64,000 nt of DNA from Parapedobacter luteus (GTDB taxonomy: Bacteria > Bacteroidota > Bacteroidia > Sphingobacteriales > Sphingobacteriaceae), in assembly GCF_900168055.1 (NCBI RefSeq), contig NZ_FUYS01000003.1, positions 372,001 to 436,000 of the forward strand. Direction: 5' to 3'. The notes beneath the pieces are model-generated. The model was not told the DNA's origin and did no database searches. It saw only the letters and a program-made list of their open reading frames with translations. Made by a program: the position numbers and the translations under genes. This document shows, piece by piece, positions 1-8,756 of this stretch. Positions within the stretch are counted from its first letter, which is position 1. Each line of letters starts with the position of its first letter.

Positions 1-1352
1 AAGCGGTATCGGTCGGTACGGACAGCCCTCCCCAATCGGCCGCCCCTTGGGAAACTGTGGTAAGCATGATCGCGGATATGACTTCCGGGGTCTTTGAGCA
101 CGGGCACCATGCTGACTCCATCGATCGGCTGCCGGACATCCGGTGCTGGCAGTCCGGCGAGTTCCACCAATGTCGGGTAAATATCGACCGTTTCCGACAG
201 CTGATCGGTATGCGAGCCCGCACGGGTGACGCCCGGAGCCGATATGACCAGCGGAATACGGTTAGCCAATTCATAATTGACATGTTTGGTCCACATCCCC
301 ATCTCCCCAAGCATATAGCCATGGTCGCCCCAAAGCACTACGATCGTATTATCATCGAGCCCGAGCGCCGCCAGTTCATTCAACACCTTGCCAATTTGAG
401 CATCGACGTAGCTAACACCCGCGTAATAACCATGAATCAGCTTACGCGTGAGGCTATCCGGAAACGGTGCCTCAGTCACGGTCGTTGGGATCGGCACATA
501 CTGGTCGATTTCGTCGCCATATTTCACGGCATACGACGGCGCTCCCTCCGGCCGTACGTTGTGTTGCGGCAGAGGGAGCGCGCTTTCGTTATACATATCC
601 CAGTACTTTTTCGGCACCGAAAAAGGAAGGTGTGGCCGGGCAAAACCGACAGCAAGGAAAAAGGGGCGATCCGCATTCACTTTCCGGTCCCTAAGCCGCT
701 CGATGGCCCGATTCGCGATACGCCCATCCGCATAAGCATCATCGGCAACGTCCGGTGATTCCCAAGCCGATCCCCTGGGCAGCGATCGGGCGTATCCCCA
801 CTCCATATTGGAAAACAAGGCCTCTTCACGCGTAAACCCGTCTTTTTTACTGACCGAATCCACATACTCGATGACCAAATCCTTATGATGCGGCACACTC
901 CAGGAGGCGGTATCGTCATACGTATTGTGCCCCACATGAAACACCTTGCCCATTGATTCCGAGTGATAGCCGTGTTGCTTGAAATACTGCGGCAATGTCA
1001 CCGCATCGGGGTAATGGTCGCGACAATCACTCCCGAAGTTATAAATTCCTGATGAGGTAGATCGGCTACCGAGCAAGAGGTTGTACCGGGAAGGGCCGCA
1101 AACGGCTTGGTTGGCATACGCCCGTTCAAACAGCAGGCTTTTTGAAGCCAGCTTATCCATGTTGGGCGTAAAGGCGATGGTGTCTCCATAGGCTCCGAGC
1201 GCAGGGCGCAGGTCGTCAACGAGGATTAGCAGGATGTTGGGCTTTTCCGTTTTATGTGCCGCAGTACAGGAAATGCCAAGCCAAAAGCCGACAATGGCGC
1301 ATACCGTTATCCATTTGGCGTATCCGTGTCCTGGCTTATGATTACGTATCAT
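1..1352 (-). CDS. Sulfatase, iduronate-2-sulfatase-like (C-terminus off left edge)
   Basis: Predicted exported sulfatase that removes sulfate esters from a carbohydrate. The 450 visible codons start with a lipoprotein-like N-terminus (hydrophobic stretch ending GISC near residue 29), then VDDLRPALGAYGD, the metal-binding start of the alkaline phosphatase fold. The sulfatase signature CGPSR follows, with Cys85 as the residue normally converted to formylglycine. Later come MGKVFH, GFARPHLPF and WGDHGYMLGEMGMW. The set fits the iduronate-2-sulfatase branch better than arylsulfatases. The frame is still open at base 1 at the RAVRTDRYR block, so perhaps 30-60 residues are missing. It is the last visible gene of the SusC/SusD cluster but lies 317 bases beyond the DUF3823 gene, with a hairpin between. 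The family is clear; the substrate is not. Confidence 0.9.
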   Translation of the reverse strand, partial: MIRNHKPGHGYAKWITVCAIVGFWLGISCTAAHKTEKPNILLILVDDLRPALGAYGDTIAFTPNMDKLASKSLLFERAYANQAVCGPSRYNLLLGSRSTSSGIYNFGSDCRDHYPDAVTLPQYFKQHGYHSESMGKVFHVGHNTYDDTASWSVPHHKDLVIEYVDSVSKKDGFTREEALFSNMEWGYARSLPRGSAWESPDVADDAYADGRIANRAIERLRDRKVNADRPFFLAVGFARPHLPFSVPKKYWDMYNESALPLPQHNVRPEGAPSYAVKYGDEIDQYVPIPTTVTEAPFPDSLTRKLIHGYYAGVSYVDAQIGKVLNELAALGLDDNTIVVLWGDHGYMLGEMGMWTKHVNYELANRIPLVISAPGVTRAGSHTDQLSETVDIYPTLVELAGLPAPDVRQPIDGVSMVPVLKDPGSHIRDHAYHSFPRGGRLGRAVRTDRYR

Positions 1353-1429
1353 TATAGTAATTTGTTTTAGCTAAGTCTCCATGACGCGTGTTGTCTGTAA
1401 AGCTACAAAACATGAACGTTGTACCACGA

Positions 1430-1540
1430 CTAATTCAAGAGCTTCAGCAATTCCATTTCGAAGTTGCTCTCGCTAGGCCGGTAAAAATCGTCACCAAACA
1501 CCAGGGCAATAATCGGCAAGATAATGAAAATTACTTTCAT
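1430..1540 (-). CDS. Possible small protein, 36 residues
   Basis: An ATG-initiated 36-codon frame lies in the gap between the DUF3823 gene and the sulfatase, on the same strand. It begins with a hydrophobic segment (MKVIFIILPIIALVFGDDF) and ends with an acidic, leucine-rich tail (SNFEMELLKLLN). This could be a short membrane peptide, the relic of a longer gene, or chance. The ribosome-binding region is poor (only GAG near the start). I do not recognise it. Confidence 0.25.
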   Translation of the reverse strand: MKVIFIILPIIALVFGDDFYRPSESNFEMELLKLLN

Positions 1541-1618
1541 AGCTCATTATTTTTTGTATGTCAACAGGTGGGCATTTTTGCGCCGTACGTGCATATTCCA
1601 TCTGCCGATATAAAGGTA

Positions 1619-1649
1619 ACCGCTATCGCCCATTTTTGACGATAGCGGT
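1619..1649 (-). terminator. Hairpin after DUF3823 gene, possible terminator
   Basis: A perfect 10-bp inverted repeat (ACCGCTATCG / CGATAGCGGT) around an 11-base loop begins about 20 bases past the DUF3823 stop codon. Reading the minus strand, only a weak CTTTAT tract follows. It may terminate or attenuate transcription before the sulfatase, or act as a 3' stabilising end for the susC-susD-DUF3823 message. Confidence 0.5.
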
Positions 1650-1669
1650 AAAATCATAAGAACGAATAA

Positions 1670-2344
1670 TCATCGCAATTGAACCACCTGCGAATAAATC
1701 GCCTGATCCTTACCCGCAGGGCGCAATCCTACTCGGGCGAACAAGGCCCGGCCCGAATTGAAGTCGGCATTATTCGTCAGGTCAAGTGATCCGGTGATGG
1801 TGCTTCCCTCGGTCACGTCATTGATATCGAGCCGGGCAGTGTACGACACATCATCGACGAAGGACGTTTTGCCCACCAAAATCATCACATATTCAATGTC
1901 CCTGCCACCTGCTACTTCGTTGATTTGAAACGAAGCATTCGCGCTACTACCACTCAGCGACAGCTGTACATTGGACAAGGTATAAAACGGCGTAACCGGC
2001 ACATCCACGTTGGCCGTACCCCTTAAATTCACTATCGTCGTATCACGGTCATTCACCCACGGGCCGTTGTTATCCCGGGTAACCAGTTTGTATTCGCCAT
2101 CAAATACTCTTGCCTCAAAGGTACCATCTTGCCCCACGTAAACCGGAATAGGGTTGCGCAACTCGTATCCATCTTGGTATAGCTGAAGCTGGACCGCCTC
2201 ACCTGTACCACGTACCCCGATAGGCTCGCCATTGTAGACCACACGTCCATATATCGTCGACTCCGGCGCATCATAATTATCCAGTCCGCAACTGCTTACC
2301 GCAACGACCGCGGGAAACAGTAACATATTTAAATATCTTCTCAT
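1670..2344 (-). CDS. DUF3823-type outer-surface lipoprotein
   Basis: A 224-residue lipoprotein (lipobox near VAVSSC, Cys19). Its first half (residues 30-115) resembles a carboxypeptidase-regulatory beta-sandwich: YGRVVYNGEPIGVRGTGE, then DGTFEARVFDGEYKL. A second beta-rich half follows. This layout matches the DUF3823 proteins encoded directly after susD in many Bacteroidota, thought to be surface glycan-binding accessory proteins. It starts 17 bases after susD, so the two are almost certainly co-transcribed. It has no catalytic motif. A binding role is inferred from position. Confidence 0.8.
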   Translation of the reverse strand: MRRYLNMLLFPAVVAVSSCGLDNYDAPESTIYGRVVYNGEPIGVRGTGEAVQLQLYQDGYELRNPIPVYVGQDGTFEARVFDGEYKLVTRDNNGPWVNDRDTTIVNLRGTANVDVPVTPFYTLSNVQLSLSGSSANASFQINEVAGGRDIEYVMILVGKTSFVDDVSYTARLDINDVTEGSTITGSLDLTNNADFNSGRALFARVGLRPAGKDQAIYSQVVQLR

Positions 2345-2361
2345 TGTCTTTCAAATAAAAT

Positions 2362-4194
2362 TTACTGAAACGGATTTAATACAATCTTCGGGTTTGCGTT
2401 TTGCCACGCCAGGTCGATGAAGTTATAGTAATTTCTTAATTCAAAGAATCGTGGATGCAACGAGTTGCTAAACGTCAACCTGTCGAACACATATTTGCCA
2501 TCATTCGGTGTACCGGGAGCGACCACCAGGTAGGGAAACAATGCCCAATGCTGGGCCGTTGGGCTATTGACTACGCCATTCCATACAATATGGGCCCGGC
2601 GCCAACGCTTCAAATCCCAATACCGATGATCCTCGAATGCAAACTCCACCCGGCGCTCCTGTATGATATCATCCAACGTCACGGAGGTTAACGGCTGTAT
2701 GCCAGCACGCTCGCGTACTTGGTTGATGTAACCAACCGCTACTGGCTGCTGACCCAATTCCATCGCAGCTTCGGCAGCAATCAGCAACGCTTCGGCAAAA
2801 CGGAAGCGGGGGAACCACATCTCGCTGTTGCGTCCGCGGGTGGACGCCCCGGCCGCCTCGTCCAAGAATTTACGGAAGAAAAAGCCGGTTTTGTTGATGT
2901 ATTGCTCATTAGAGCGGTTGGGGCCATTGGATGAGGTAATCAAACGCCCTTGCCCATCACGTTCTCCAGGTTGTCCTGCAATGGTTTGCCAAGCACCATT
3001 GCTCCAGACTTTCTGACCTGCCTGCAACTCAACAGGCGTTCCTTTAAATACCGCATTGGGGGTGATAACAGAACCGCCCAACCTGGCGTCCTTATTTGCG
3101 AACGCATCAGCCGGATCGTCATAGAAAATATAGTTCCCTTGATTGTCCCGGATTTGGATCGAGCCATCCCTATTATTTACATATTCGAAATCCTCGACCA
3201 GATTGAGTATCGGGCCTGCAGCAGCACGATCGATATCCTCGGCGTGTGACCCTGGGATATTCTGTGTGGTAAAGCCAACGGTCTGTCCCGGATAACGGTA
3301 ATCTCTTGCCCAAATCACTTCCGTATTATTATCCTTGACACTTGTCGCCTCATAAAAATTGCGCTCCAAATCGTCAGGTTTGTTTAGTTGAAGCTGATAC
3401 GGGCTGTTGTTAATCACTTCTTGTGCCGCTGCTAATGCTTGTTGGTAATATCCTTCCGCGTGTTCAGCCGAAATCCCTACTTCGCCACCAGCTGTGCGAA
3501 TTGGGCTACTCATCTTATTGTTATAATTCGCTAATGATCCCGCATAGATGGCCGCACGGGCCTTTAACATCAAAGCAGTCCATTTATTTGCCCTTGCAGA
3601 ATTGATGGTCTTTTCCTCATCGAGCATGGCGGATACTGCGTCACATTCTTCAATGATGTAGTCATATATCCCCGCCTCAGTGGAACGCGGATATTGCAAC
3701 GTTGTGATGTCCATACCACCTTGATAGTCGAACACCTCATCACCTACGATCGGCATGCCTCCCAAACCACGAGCCATATTGAAATAGGTCCATGCCCGAA
3801 GAAACCTGACTTCTCCTTCGTATACCTGCTTCTCAGTATCAGTTATTACCGTAGTGGCGCGGAGGCTTTGAAGAAACTGGTTAATGTTACGGATTAACGT
3901 GTAATCATATACCCGCCATTGGGCATTATCGTAATTCTGAATATTATCTGGCCCACCATCGGACTTACCGGCTTCATCTAATACCGTGTACTGATACCAG
4001 TCGCCGATATGTTGGCTCCAGGTTACACGACCATAAAAGTTAGCCAACACCGATTCGATCATGATGGCATCACTAAATACCTGATCATCGGTAAGAATTT
4101 CGTCGGGTTCGCGTTCAAGGAAATCTGAACAGCTACTGACGCATGTCAGTCCCCCGGCCAACAACAATACGTTGAATATGCTTGACTTTTTCAT
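2362..4194 (-). CDS. SusD/RagB family glycan-binding lipoprotein
   Basis: A 610-residue SusD homologue that caps the SusC transporter on the outer membrane and captures oligosaccharide. It has a lipoprotein signal with Cys22 (TCVSSC), the conserved N-terminal region SDFLEREPDEILTDDQVF, TPR-like helices with FLRAWTYFNMARGLGGMPIV around residues 130-150, and the SusD C-terminal part with ERRVEFAFEDHRYWDLKRW. It lies 31 bases after susC and 17 before the DUF3823 gene. Length is at the upper end of the family. Ligand specificity cannot be read from sequence. Confidence 0.93.
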   Translation of the reverse strand: MKKSSIFNVLLLAGGLTCVSSCSDFLEREPDEILTDDQVFSDAIMIESVLANFYGRVTWSQHIGDWYQYTVLDEAGKSDGGPDNIQNYDNAQWRVYDYTLIRNINQFLQSLRATTVITDTEKQVYEGEVRFLRAWTYFNMARGLGGMPIVGDEVFDYQGGMDITTLQYPRSTEAGIYDYIIEECDAVSAMLDEEKTINSARANKWTALMLKARAAIYAGSLANYNNKMSSPIRTAGGEVGISAEHAEGYYQQALAAAQEVINNSPYQLQLNKPDDLERNFYEATSVKDNNTEVIWARDYRYPGQTVGFTTQNIPGSHAEDIDRAAAGPILNLVEDFEYVNNRDGSIQIRDNQGNYIFYDDPADAFANKDARLGGSVITPNAVFKGTPVELQAGQKVWSNGAWQTIAGQPGERDGQGRLITSSNGPNRSNEQYINKTGFFFRKFLDEAAGASTRGRNSEMWFPRFRFAEALLIAAEAAMELGQQPVAVGYINQVRERAGIQPLTSVTLDDIIQERRVEFAFEDHRYWDLKRWRRAHIVWNGVVNSPTAQHWALFPYLVVAPGTPNDGKYVFDRLTFSNSLHPRFFELRNYYNFIDLAWQNANPKIVLNPFQ

Positions 4195-4225
4195 AATGAT
4201 TGCTTTCTTAAAAAATGTTCAACTA

Positions 4226-7200
4226 CTAGAATCTGACATTAAGTCCAAAATTCAGAATCCGTAAAGTAGGATATCCCAATCCGTTAGTAGCATCCATTTC
4301 AGGGTCGATGCCAATCAGATTGGTTAATGTAAATAGGTTCTGGCCGGAAAAATACACCCGAACGCCCGTAAGGGAAAGTGGCTCTAAAACGCTCGACGGC
4401 AATGAATAACCGAAATCCAGATTGCGGAGTTTGATATACCGAATGCTCTGTTTCCAAAAATCGCTGTTCCAGTAATTGCTATGCGCACTATTGCCGATCA
4501 GGGGCATCGGGTACTTACCGGGAACCAACTCACTGTTGGCATCCCAGATATCGGACAGTTTCCATGCATCATCGAAGTAGTATTGCGGATTGTTTCCTCC
4601 ATCATGGAACGGGTTACGCATTTCCCATTCTTTATAATAGGTAAACATGCCACCACCCGAGAAATCTAGAGCCAAATCGAACCCTTTGTAAGTGAATGAA
4701 AAATTCAATCCGAAATTGAGGGCGGGTGTTTCGTTTTGGCGATAGCCAATTGGACGCTCGTCCAACCCGTTGATTACACCATCTCCGTTGAGATCTTTAT
4801 ACTTGATATCGCCGGGGCGCAAGGTACGGTTACCCTGCCGATCATTATCAATCGGCCAGCTGGCAATTTCCTCCCAGCTTTGAAATTGCCCATCAGACTG
4901 TAACCCCCAGTTCAGATGGCCAAAGCGCTGTACAATCGAGTTTCTATATACGTCCCACGAGTTGCTGAAACGCGGTTTGTAGCGATCCCAGTCATAAAAC
5001 CGGGAGTACGTAACGTTACCTCCCAATGAGTAAGTCAACTCACCTGCCCGATCGCTCCAGCGTACCATTGCTTCATAACCGCGGTGCATATCAGAGTTCA
5101 GGTTCTCGTTGGGTAACCCGAATCCAACTTCGTTTGGCAACAGCACATCATATCGTGCTGCTGGTAACCCGGTACGCTTACGTTGGAAAACTTCGACAGT
5201 AGTCGTCAATCGGTTACGGAGGAATGCGGCGTCGAAACCGATGTTGGCTATCTCCGCTCGCAACCAGGATAGCGTCGTTACTGGAAGTCCTCGAGGTTGT
5301 GTACCAACAACATAGCGCCCGTCAATGACCGATGAAGACACGTTCACCCAGTCGCCATTCGCATTCCTATATCGTTTATAATTGTAACCACTCATGTAGT
5401 CGAAGGGGTTATATCCAGGCGTGTTGTCATCGCCAACCAAACCAAATGACCCTCTCAATTTGAAATAGTTAACCACGCTCCCCAGCTTACTGTCTTTCCA
5501 AAATGACTCTTCGGAAGCCACCCAGCCACCCGTCACTCCAGGAAAGAAACCCCAGCGATCATTGGGCGGGAATTTCCAAGACCCGTCATAACGCCCGATA
5601 AACTCTATTAAGTATTTGCCTGCATAATCATAATTGACTTTTCCAATGTATCCGATTCGTGCCTGTGGATTCTCACCCACATCATCATAGGTATCCATGG
5701 TTTCATAGTCGATCAAATTCAATGCATTGGAAGTCGGTATCGAGTGTACCCATGTAGTCGGTTCCTTTCTTAGTATGGTCTCCACACCACCAACTACTGC
5801 GAGATTATGGTTGTTGAATGACTTGACATAGTTCAATTGCACGTTGGACGTCATTTCTTCCTTGTGGCCCATACGACGCTCGCGCCACGGGTTGTTGTTC
5901 TCGAATATTACAGGATACGTGTCAGTAGCTTCGTCATAGCCATATAGTTTATACGTATACTCGTGGTTATCCAACCGCTGATTTTCGAAAAAGTAACCGA
6001 CGAGCGCCCTTGCGGTTAGTCCATCGAGGATATCATATGAAGCATCAAAATTTAACTGAGCCACACGTTTTGTATCCTGGAACTTACCGGATAAGTCGTA
6101 GGTCAGCCAACCGAAATTAGTGCCTGGGTCATTCGACGTCAGTGTGGGATATTCGGGGTTATCGTTCGCAAATGGGCGCACCGTGGGCAAGTTGCGGAAT
6201 GTGCCGAAGCGGGGCAGCCACAGGTCGTCGCCTCCAGGCACACCAGGGTTTACTTTTTGTTGGTGCCGTGCATTGAAAGTCATCCCTACGCGAAAGCGTT
6301 CAGAAATATCTGATGTAATACCCATTTGGACATTTGTCCGTTTGAAACCACCGTAATTTACAATGACGTCGTTCTGATTAAGATGGCCCAAGCTGAAATA
6401 GTAGTTGATTTTGTCTGATCCACCTGAGACGTTAGCATTAAGATAAGCTTGCGGAGAGGTTTCCCAAATGTAATCATACCAGTCAAACGGCACATAACCT
6501 TTCTCCGTACCTTGGCGCCATTTCTCCAAATCCTCGGCATCATAACGATAATTAGTCGCCCCTTGTACGGTTTCGGATTGGATGTAATTCTCGACGTAGG
6601 TCACTGCATCCGCTGGCTTTGGAAATGTAGATAAATTCTGAAATCCATAGTTTGATGTCAAGCTGATGGTGTTTTTTGTGTTTTGTCTGCCCCGTTTAGT
6701 CGTCACAACAATAACGCCGTTGGCCGCTCGCACTCCATAAATCGCTGCGGAGGCATCTTTCAAAACAGAAATGGATTCAATATCATTGAAATCCAAGTTA
6801 TTGAATTGTTCGGCGTCTTTTTGCACGCCGTCGATAACGTATAGGGGGCTGCCCATGTTACGAATTTGGATGTTGGTGGTCGCACCGGGCCGTCCATCCG
6901 TTTGCCGGAAATTCAAACCAGGGATTTTGCCGACTAAGGCACCTGACGTAGTTGATGCCAGTGAACGACTGATGTCCTCCGCATTTATCGTTGATATTGA
7001 ACCTGTCAATGATGCCTTCTTCTGCGTCAAGCCGAACCCCGTCACCACCACTTCTTCCAGCGACTCGGACGATGACGTGAGCGCTATTGACACCGTGTTC
7101 TGCGAGGCTTCCACAGCAACCCGTGCTTCCTCATACCCGAGGAAGTAGACCAACAGGGAGTCGCTCCCCGAAGCCACTTCAATGGAAAAAGTCCCGTCCG

Positions 7201-7366
7201 CTCCCGAGGAAGTGGTTCGCTGGCTACTCTGCACCCGAATGGTCGCTCCGCCAATCGGTGATTGATCCGCCGCATCCCTTACCGTCCCCGTGATGGAGCG
7301 GGTTTGGGCCATTGCTATGGATAGTCCAACGCACCATAGCAACGATACAAGTAAAGCTTTACTCAT
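4226..7366 (-). CDS. SusC/RagA family TonB-dependent outer-membrane transporter
   Basis: A 1046-residue TonB-dependent receptor importing oligosaccharides across the outer membrane. A signal peptide (residues 1-20) is followed by a carboxypeptidase-regulatory-like domain (about 23-100, ITGTVRDAADQSPIGGATI). Next are the SusC signature SLEEVVVTGFG (about 103-113), the plug domain with IRNMGSPLYVIDGV and ISVLKDASAAIYGVRAANGV, and a 22-strand barrel ending ILNFGLNVRF with terminal aromatic Phe. It pairs with the SusD gene 31 bases downstream. Two hairpins and a 22-base motif shared with the GH2 gene leader lie just upstream. Confidence 0.95.
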   Translation of the reverse strand: MSKALLVSLLWCVGLSIAMAQTRSITGTVRDAADQSPIGGATIRVQSSQRTTSSGADGTFSIEVASGSDSLLVYFLGYEEARVAVEASQNTVSIALTSSSESLEEVVVTGFGLTQKKASLTGSISTINAEDISRSLASTTSGALVGKIPGLNFRQTDGRPGATTNIQIRNMGSPLYVIDGVQKDAEQFNNLDFNDIESISVLKDASAAIYGVRAANGVIVVTTKRGRQNTKNTISLTSNYGFQNLSTFPKPADAVTYVENYIQSETVQGATNYRYDAEDLEKWRQGTEKGYVPFDWYDYIWETSPQAYLNANVSGGSDKINYYFSLGHLNQNDVIVNYGGFKRTNVQMGITSDISERFRVGMTFNARHQQKVNPGVPGGDDLWLPRFGTFRNLPTVRPFANDNPEYPTLTSNDPGTNFGWLTYDLSGKFQDTKRVAQLNFDASYDILDGLTARALVGYFFENQRLDNHEYTYKLYGYDEATDTYPVIFENNNPWRERRMGHKEEMTSNVQLNYVKSFNNHNLAVVGGVETILRKEPTTWVHSIPTSNALNLIDYETMDTYDDVGENPQARIGYIGKVNYDYAGKYLIEFIGRYDGSWKFPPNDRWGFFPGVTGGWVASEESFWKDSKLGSVVNYFKLRGSFGLVGDDNTPGYNPFDYMSGYNYKRYRNANGDWVNVSSSVIDGRYVVGTQPRGLPVTTLSWLRAEIANIGFDAAFLRNRLTTTVEVFQRKRTGLPAARYDVLLPNEVGFGLPNENLNSDMHRGYEAMVRWSDRAGELTYSLGGNVTYSRFYDWDRYKPRFSNSWDVYRNSIVQRFGHLNWGLQSDGQFQSWEEIASWPIDNDRQGNRTLRPGDIKYKDLNGDGVINGLDERPIGYRQNETPALNFGLNFSFTYKGFDLALDFSGGGMFTYYKEWEMRNPFHDGGNNPQYYFDDAWKLSDIWDANSELVPGKYPMPLIGNSAHSNYWNSDFWKQSIRYIKLRNLDFGYSLPSSVLEPLSLTGVRVYFSGQNLFTLTNLIGIDPEMDATNGLGYPTLRILNFGLNVRF

Positions 7367-7376
7367 AATTGTTTTG

Positions 7377-7398
7377 TTTTAATTGTTTATAACTGTAT
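7377..7398 (-). promoter_or_regulatory. Leader motif shared with GH2 gene
   Basis: Read on the minus strand, ATACAGTTATAAACA followed by ATTAAAA lies 11-32 bases before the susC start codon. The same 22 positions, with a single difference, precede the GH2 gene (32755-32776). The match is too long for chance in two leaders, so a shared regulator site or translation-enhancing A-rich leader is likely. Confidence 0.5.
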
Positions 7399-7405
7399 TG
7401 GTCAA

Positions 7406-7434
7406 CCGGACTTCGAAACGCTATTTCAAGTCCG
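7406..7434 (-). promoter_or_regulatory. Hairpin in susC leader
   Basis: An inverted repeat (GGACTT-c-GAAA / TTTC-AAGTCC, ten pairs with one bulge) lies in the 130-base gap between the enolase-superfamily gene and susC. It is the second of two consecutive hairpins and may help separate susC translation from the upstream part of the message. Confidence 0.4.
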
Positions 7435-7440
7435 CAAAAT

Positions 7441-7476
7441 GGAACCTATTTCTCCCGGGTGGCAAAAACAGGTTCC
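7441..7476 (-). terminator. Hairpin after enolase-superfamily gene, possible terminator or attenuator
   Basis: A 7-bp stem (GGAACCT / AGGTTCC) with a long loop lies 20 bases after the stop codon of the enolase-superfamily gene. On the minus strand it is followed by ATTTTG. It could cause partial termination between the metabolic genes and the susC-susD genes. Confidence 0.4.
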
Positions 7477-7496
7477 TGAAAAGATTTTTAGCTACT

Positions 7497-8705
7497 TCAA
7501 CGCAGTAACGCCATGCCAAATCCAGGCGCAGCAGGTGGAATCAGCTCACCGTCTTTAATCGTATATCCACTGAGATCCACGTCATCTGATGTACTCGTGA
7601 CACCCTCGATTGTTACGGTATTCCCAAGGCCTCCAGCCAAATGGGCCGTATAGTAAGATTTCAACAACGAGCCCCAAGCATGGGGCGATGCTTGCACCTT
7701 ATATTGAACCAACTTCGGCATGAGCTTCCGCCAATTGGTGAATCCAAGCCCCTCGATATCGGTAAGGTGGACATCCATGAGCTTTTGCTGCATCAATTCG
7801 TCGAGCAGCGCTGGATCGGGGTCGGCTTCACCATCGGCAAGCAGGCTTTTGACATTTGCCCGGCTCATCCAGTCGCGCAATTTCCGGTAGTCGTCAACGG
7901 TTTCGTGAAAAGGCTCTTCGATCCAGAACAGTGGAATGTTACCGATTCCCTTGAGGTATTCGATAAACTCGTGAACGGTGAAGCCGTTGTTGCCGTCTAC
8001 CAAAATATCGCAGTCGGGAAACGCCGCCGCGACGGCCTTCGTCACCTCAACATCCCGTGCCAGTCCGTCTTTGTACGACATCCACCGGTGGCCGCGCCCG
8101 ATCTTCAGTTTGAACTGCCGGTAGCCGTAGTCGTAGTCGTAGCGGCAGTTAGCAAGCACCTGGTCGATTCCCCCCGGCGCGTGGGCGGGCTCCAGGTCGT
8201 CGAAGTAAATCATGCCGCTGTAATACTTCGTGGTAAACGGCTGCTCACGGCCCAACAAGGCGTATACGGGCTTATTAAGCACAACCCCGGCCAAATCGTG
8301 CAACGCCATATCGAATGGGAGATAACGCTCGTCCGTAATGCCCATGGCTACCTGAAACACATCCGAGAGTTTCTTTCCTACCAGCTCCGGCACGACACGT
8401 TGCGCCCCGCCACGGCCACCGCGAAGTGATGCCCAGCCCTTAGCACCCCGGTCTGTCGTGATGATGCAGATCTCATTTCTTATGCCATACCCATGTAGAT
8501 CGAGCCGGGCGTTCTTCCCGACAAGCCGGGGGTATTGCAACCGTACGTCGCCAAACGTGATCGATTGAATGGTGTGATAAGCAAGTTCATCCTGCATACG
8601 TGCAGATTGGCCGTCCATGAAGAGCGCTGCAAGTGATGGCTTTGCTACCAAGCTCAATGCAGCCCCCGCATTCAGTGCATGGATAAATTTTCTTCTGTTC
8701 ATCAT
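7497..8705 (-). CDS. Enolase-superfamily enzyme (mandelate racemase/muconate lactonizing type), exported
   Basis: A 402-residue enzyme of the enolase superfamily, which abstracts a proton next to a carboxylate (acid-sugar dehydratases, racemases, cycloisomerases). The N-terminus MNRRKFIHALNAGAALSLV looks like a Tat-type signal, so the protein is probably exported. Catalytic positions fit the superfamily: K199-x-K201, D237-x-N239 for Mg2+, E263 and E293 as further metal ligands, D316 and H342 (SPHAW) as acid/base. The His/Asp pair suggests an acid-sugar dehydratase or epimerase rather than a classical muconate enzyme. It lies between the MFS transporter and susC. Substrate unknown; a uronic or aldonic acid from the glycan is an inference. 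Confidence 0.8.
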   Translation of the reverse strand: MMNRRKFIHALNAGAALSLVAKPSLAALFMDGQSARMQDELAYHTIQSITFGDVRLQYPRLVGKNARLDLHGYGIRNEICIITTDRGAKGWASLRGGRGGAQRVVPELVGKKLSDVFQVAMGITDERYLPFDMALHDLAGVVLNKPVYALLGREQPFTTKYYSGMIYFDDLEPAHAPGGIDQVLANCRYDYDYGYRQFKLKIGRGHRWMSYKDGLARDVEVTKAVAAAFPDCDILVDGNNGFTVHEFIEYLKGIGNIPLFWIEEPFHETVDDYRKLRDWMSRANVKSLLADGEADPDPALLDELMQQKLMDVHLTDIEGLGFTNWRKLMPKLVQYKVQASPHAWGSLLKSYYTAHLAGGLGNTVTIEGVTSTSDDVDLSGYTIKDGELIPPAAPGFGMALLR

Positions 8706-8756
8706 AATCGGGTCGTTTTTAACAATTGGTTTATCACTTAATTTTCGTTACTCCGT

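Noticed and set aside
57-758. A 233-codon plus-strand frame at the left edge
   Set aside because: It lies opposite the sulfatase, whose motifs are in order on the minus strand; the plus frame is a shadow.
7406-7476. Riboswitch upstream of susC
   Set aside because: Two simple hairpins without any conserved aptamer core that I can recognise.
7641-8429. A 262-codon open frame on the plus strand opposite the enolase-superfamily gene
   Set aside because: The minus frame carries intact catalytic motifs; the plus frame has no domain, signal or promoter and mirrors codon bias of the real gene.
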